This document shows positions 63,617 through 64,000 of a stretch of 64,000 bases of DNA, piece by piece; position 1 is the first letter of the stretch, and every line of letters starts with the position of its first letter. Under the pieces are notes generated by a model. That model was not told the DNA's origin. It did not search any database and saw only the letters and a program-made list of their open reading frames with translations. The stretch is taken from contig OZ231128.1 of the NCBI GenBank assembly GCA_965153355.1, positions 5,518,001-5,582,000 on the forward strand, written 5' to 3'. This stretch comes from Flaccisagitta enflata (taxonomy: Eukaryota; Chaetognatha; Sagittoidea; Aphragmophora). Position numbers and translations under genes: made by a program.

Positions 63617-64000
63617 ATGACATTGCTCCAGCAGATGGCTGCCGATAATAAAAAGGAGAGGGAAGCCCGGTTACAACGAGAGATCGCCTCTAACGCCAGG
63701 GAGGCCCAGTTGCGGCAAGCCTTGGACGACCAACAAAAACAGATGGAAGATCTCCGGGCAGCTCTCACCCGTTTCCAAGTACAACACCCACCACCTCCGC
63801 TACCAATTCAGGGGCTGAGGACGACCGCTCCAGCGGCCGCCGCTCTCAGACCCAACCTTCAAACTATACCAACTCCTTTCATCCAACCTCCAGTCTTTCC
63901 TGCTCCGGCTGCACCTCCTAATAGTGGTGCGACACCAACCCGGACAAGCGGCACCAACTCATCCAGCCACCCAGCTGCTCCGGCAACGGGGGCTGCCCAA
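63617..64000 (+). CDS. Open frame at window edge: coiled coil plus Pro-rich tail, Gag-like (partial)
   Basis: 128 codons without a stop, in phase from ATG 63617 to the last base; the true start may be in or before the gap. An ATG in good context (ACCATGG, 63567) lies before the gap. Residues 1-52 are rich in Gln, Glu, Arg and Ala with heptad-like spacing, ending MEDLRAALTRFQ, and are likely a coiled coil. Residues 55-128 are Pro/Ala/Thr/Ser-rich and disordered (PPPPLP, PAPAAPP, SSSHPAAPATG). GC-rich, varied codon use sets it apart from the simple repeats. Coiled-coil plus Pro-rich regions occur at the start of Ty3/Gypsy-type Gag proteins, but also in many host proteins. No capsid domain or zinc knuckle is in view. 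Confidence 0.5.
   Translation, partial: MTLLQQMAADNKKEREARLQREIASNAREAQLRQALDDQQKQMEDLRAALTRFQVQHPPPPLPIQGLRTTAPAAAALRPNLQTIPTPFIQPPVFPAPAAPPNSGATPTRTSGTNSSSHPAAPATGAAQ

Overview
This window reads as nuclear DNA of an animal, probably an invertebrate. The animal assignment rests on a recognisable first exon of an acid ceramidase-type gene, intron-like organisation with GT splice donors, many families of short DNA transposons, and extreme microsatellite content. I cannot name the species. There are no rRNA, CRISPR or bacterial operon features. Most long open frames here are translations of simple repeats and are not genes.

Only three stretches look protein-coding. (1) 319-636, minus strand: signal peptide and N-terminal region of an acid ceramidase/NAAA-family hydrolase; the catalytic part lies beyond the left edge. 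(2) 24937-25281, plus strand: first exon of an unrecognised acidic, His/Asp-rich protein with one membrane span, ending at AAG|GTATGA. (3) 63617-64000, plus strand: an open frame running off the right edge just after a 10-N assembly gap; it encodes a coiled coil plus a Pro/Ala/Thr-rich tail and may be retroelement Gag-like. These genes show no functional link to each other.

The rest is repeats. The dominant one is a modular dispersed superfamily, called family L here. Each copy has a 5' leader starting AACAAGGCC, a middle that may hold a variable tandem array, a GACC/GACG-rich tract, and a 3' hairpin followed by A's. Subtypes differ in the leader: L-A (AACAAGGCCGGATACACGGC), L-B (AAGGCCAACACCT) and L-C (AAGGCCAAGTAGGCCAA). 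The stem bases change in a compensatory way between copies. Family G is a foldback group with GGGCAGCGGCCCC arms around arrays of about 20-bp units with a GGCC core. Family T is a 256-277 bp group with GGGCGTGTTTCTAGT ends. There are also many palindromic TA-flanked (Tc1/mariner/pogo-like) elements and 8-10-bp-TSD (hAT- or Mutator-like) non-autonomous elements, several nested in one another. I found no transposase gene.

Layout: 1-1.8 kb acid ceramidase exon and CT blocks; 2-7.7 kb L copies, a 2.3-kb inverted-repeat element and a CAA block; 8.3-13.2 kb a family G foldback, an 880-bp CT block and a three-layer nested insertion; 13.3-24 kb mixed foldbacks, L copies and tandem arrays, including a CCCTAA-rich array; 24.8-25.3 kb the membrane-protein exon; 25.3-33 kb long GT, CT, TTG, GGTC and GACT blocks; 33.8-35.4 kb an L-B copy swollen by two arrays; 35.7-49.3 kb dense foldbacks, including an insertion whose empty site survives in the other palindrome arm; 50.2-53 kb a 28-bp minisatellite and a 16-bp array; 53.7-57.3 kb nested elements; 57.6-60.1 kb a triplicated 0.8-kb unit; 61.4-64 kb A-rich repeats and the edge open frame. 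Block lengths in the long microsatellites should be read with assembly error in mind.
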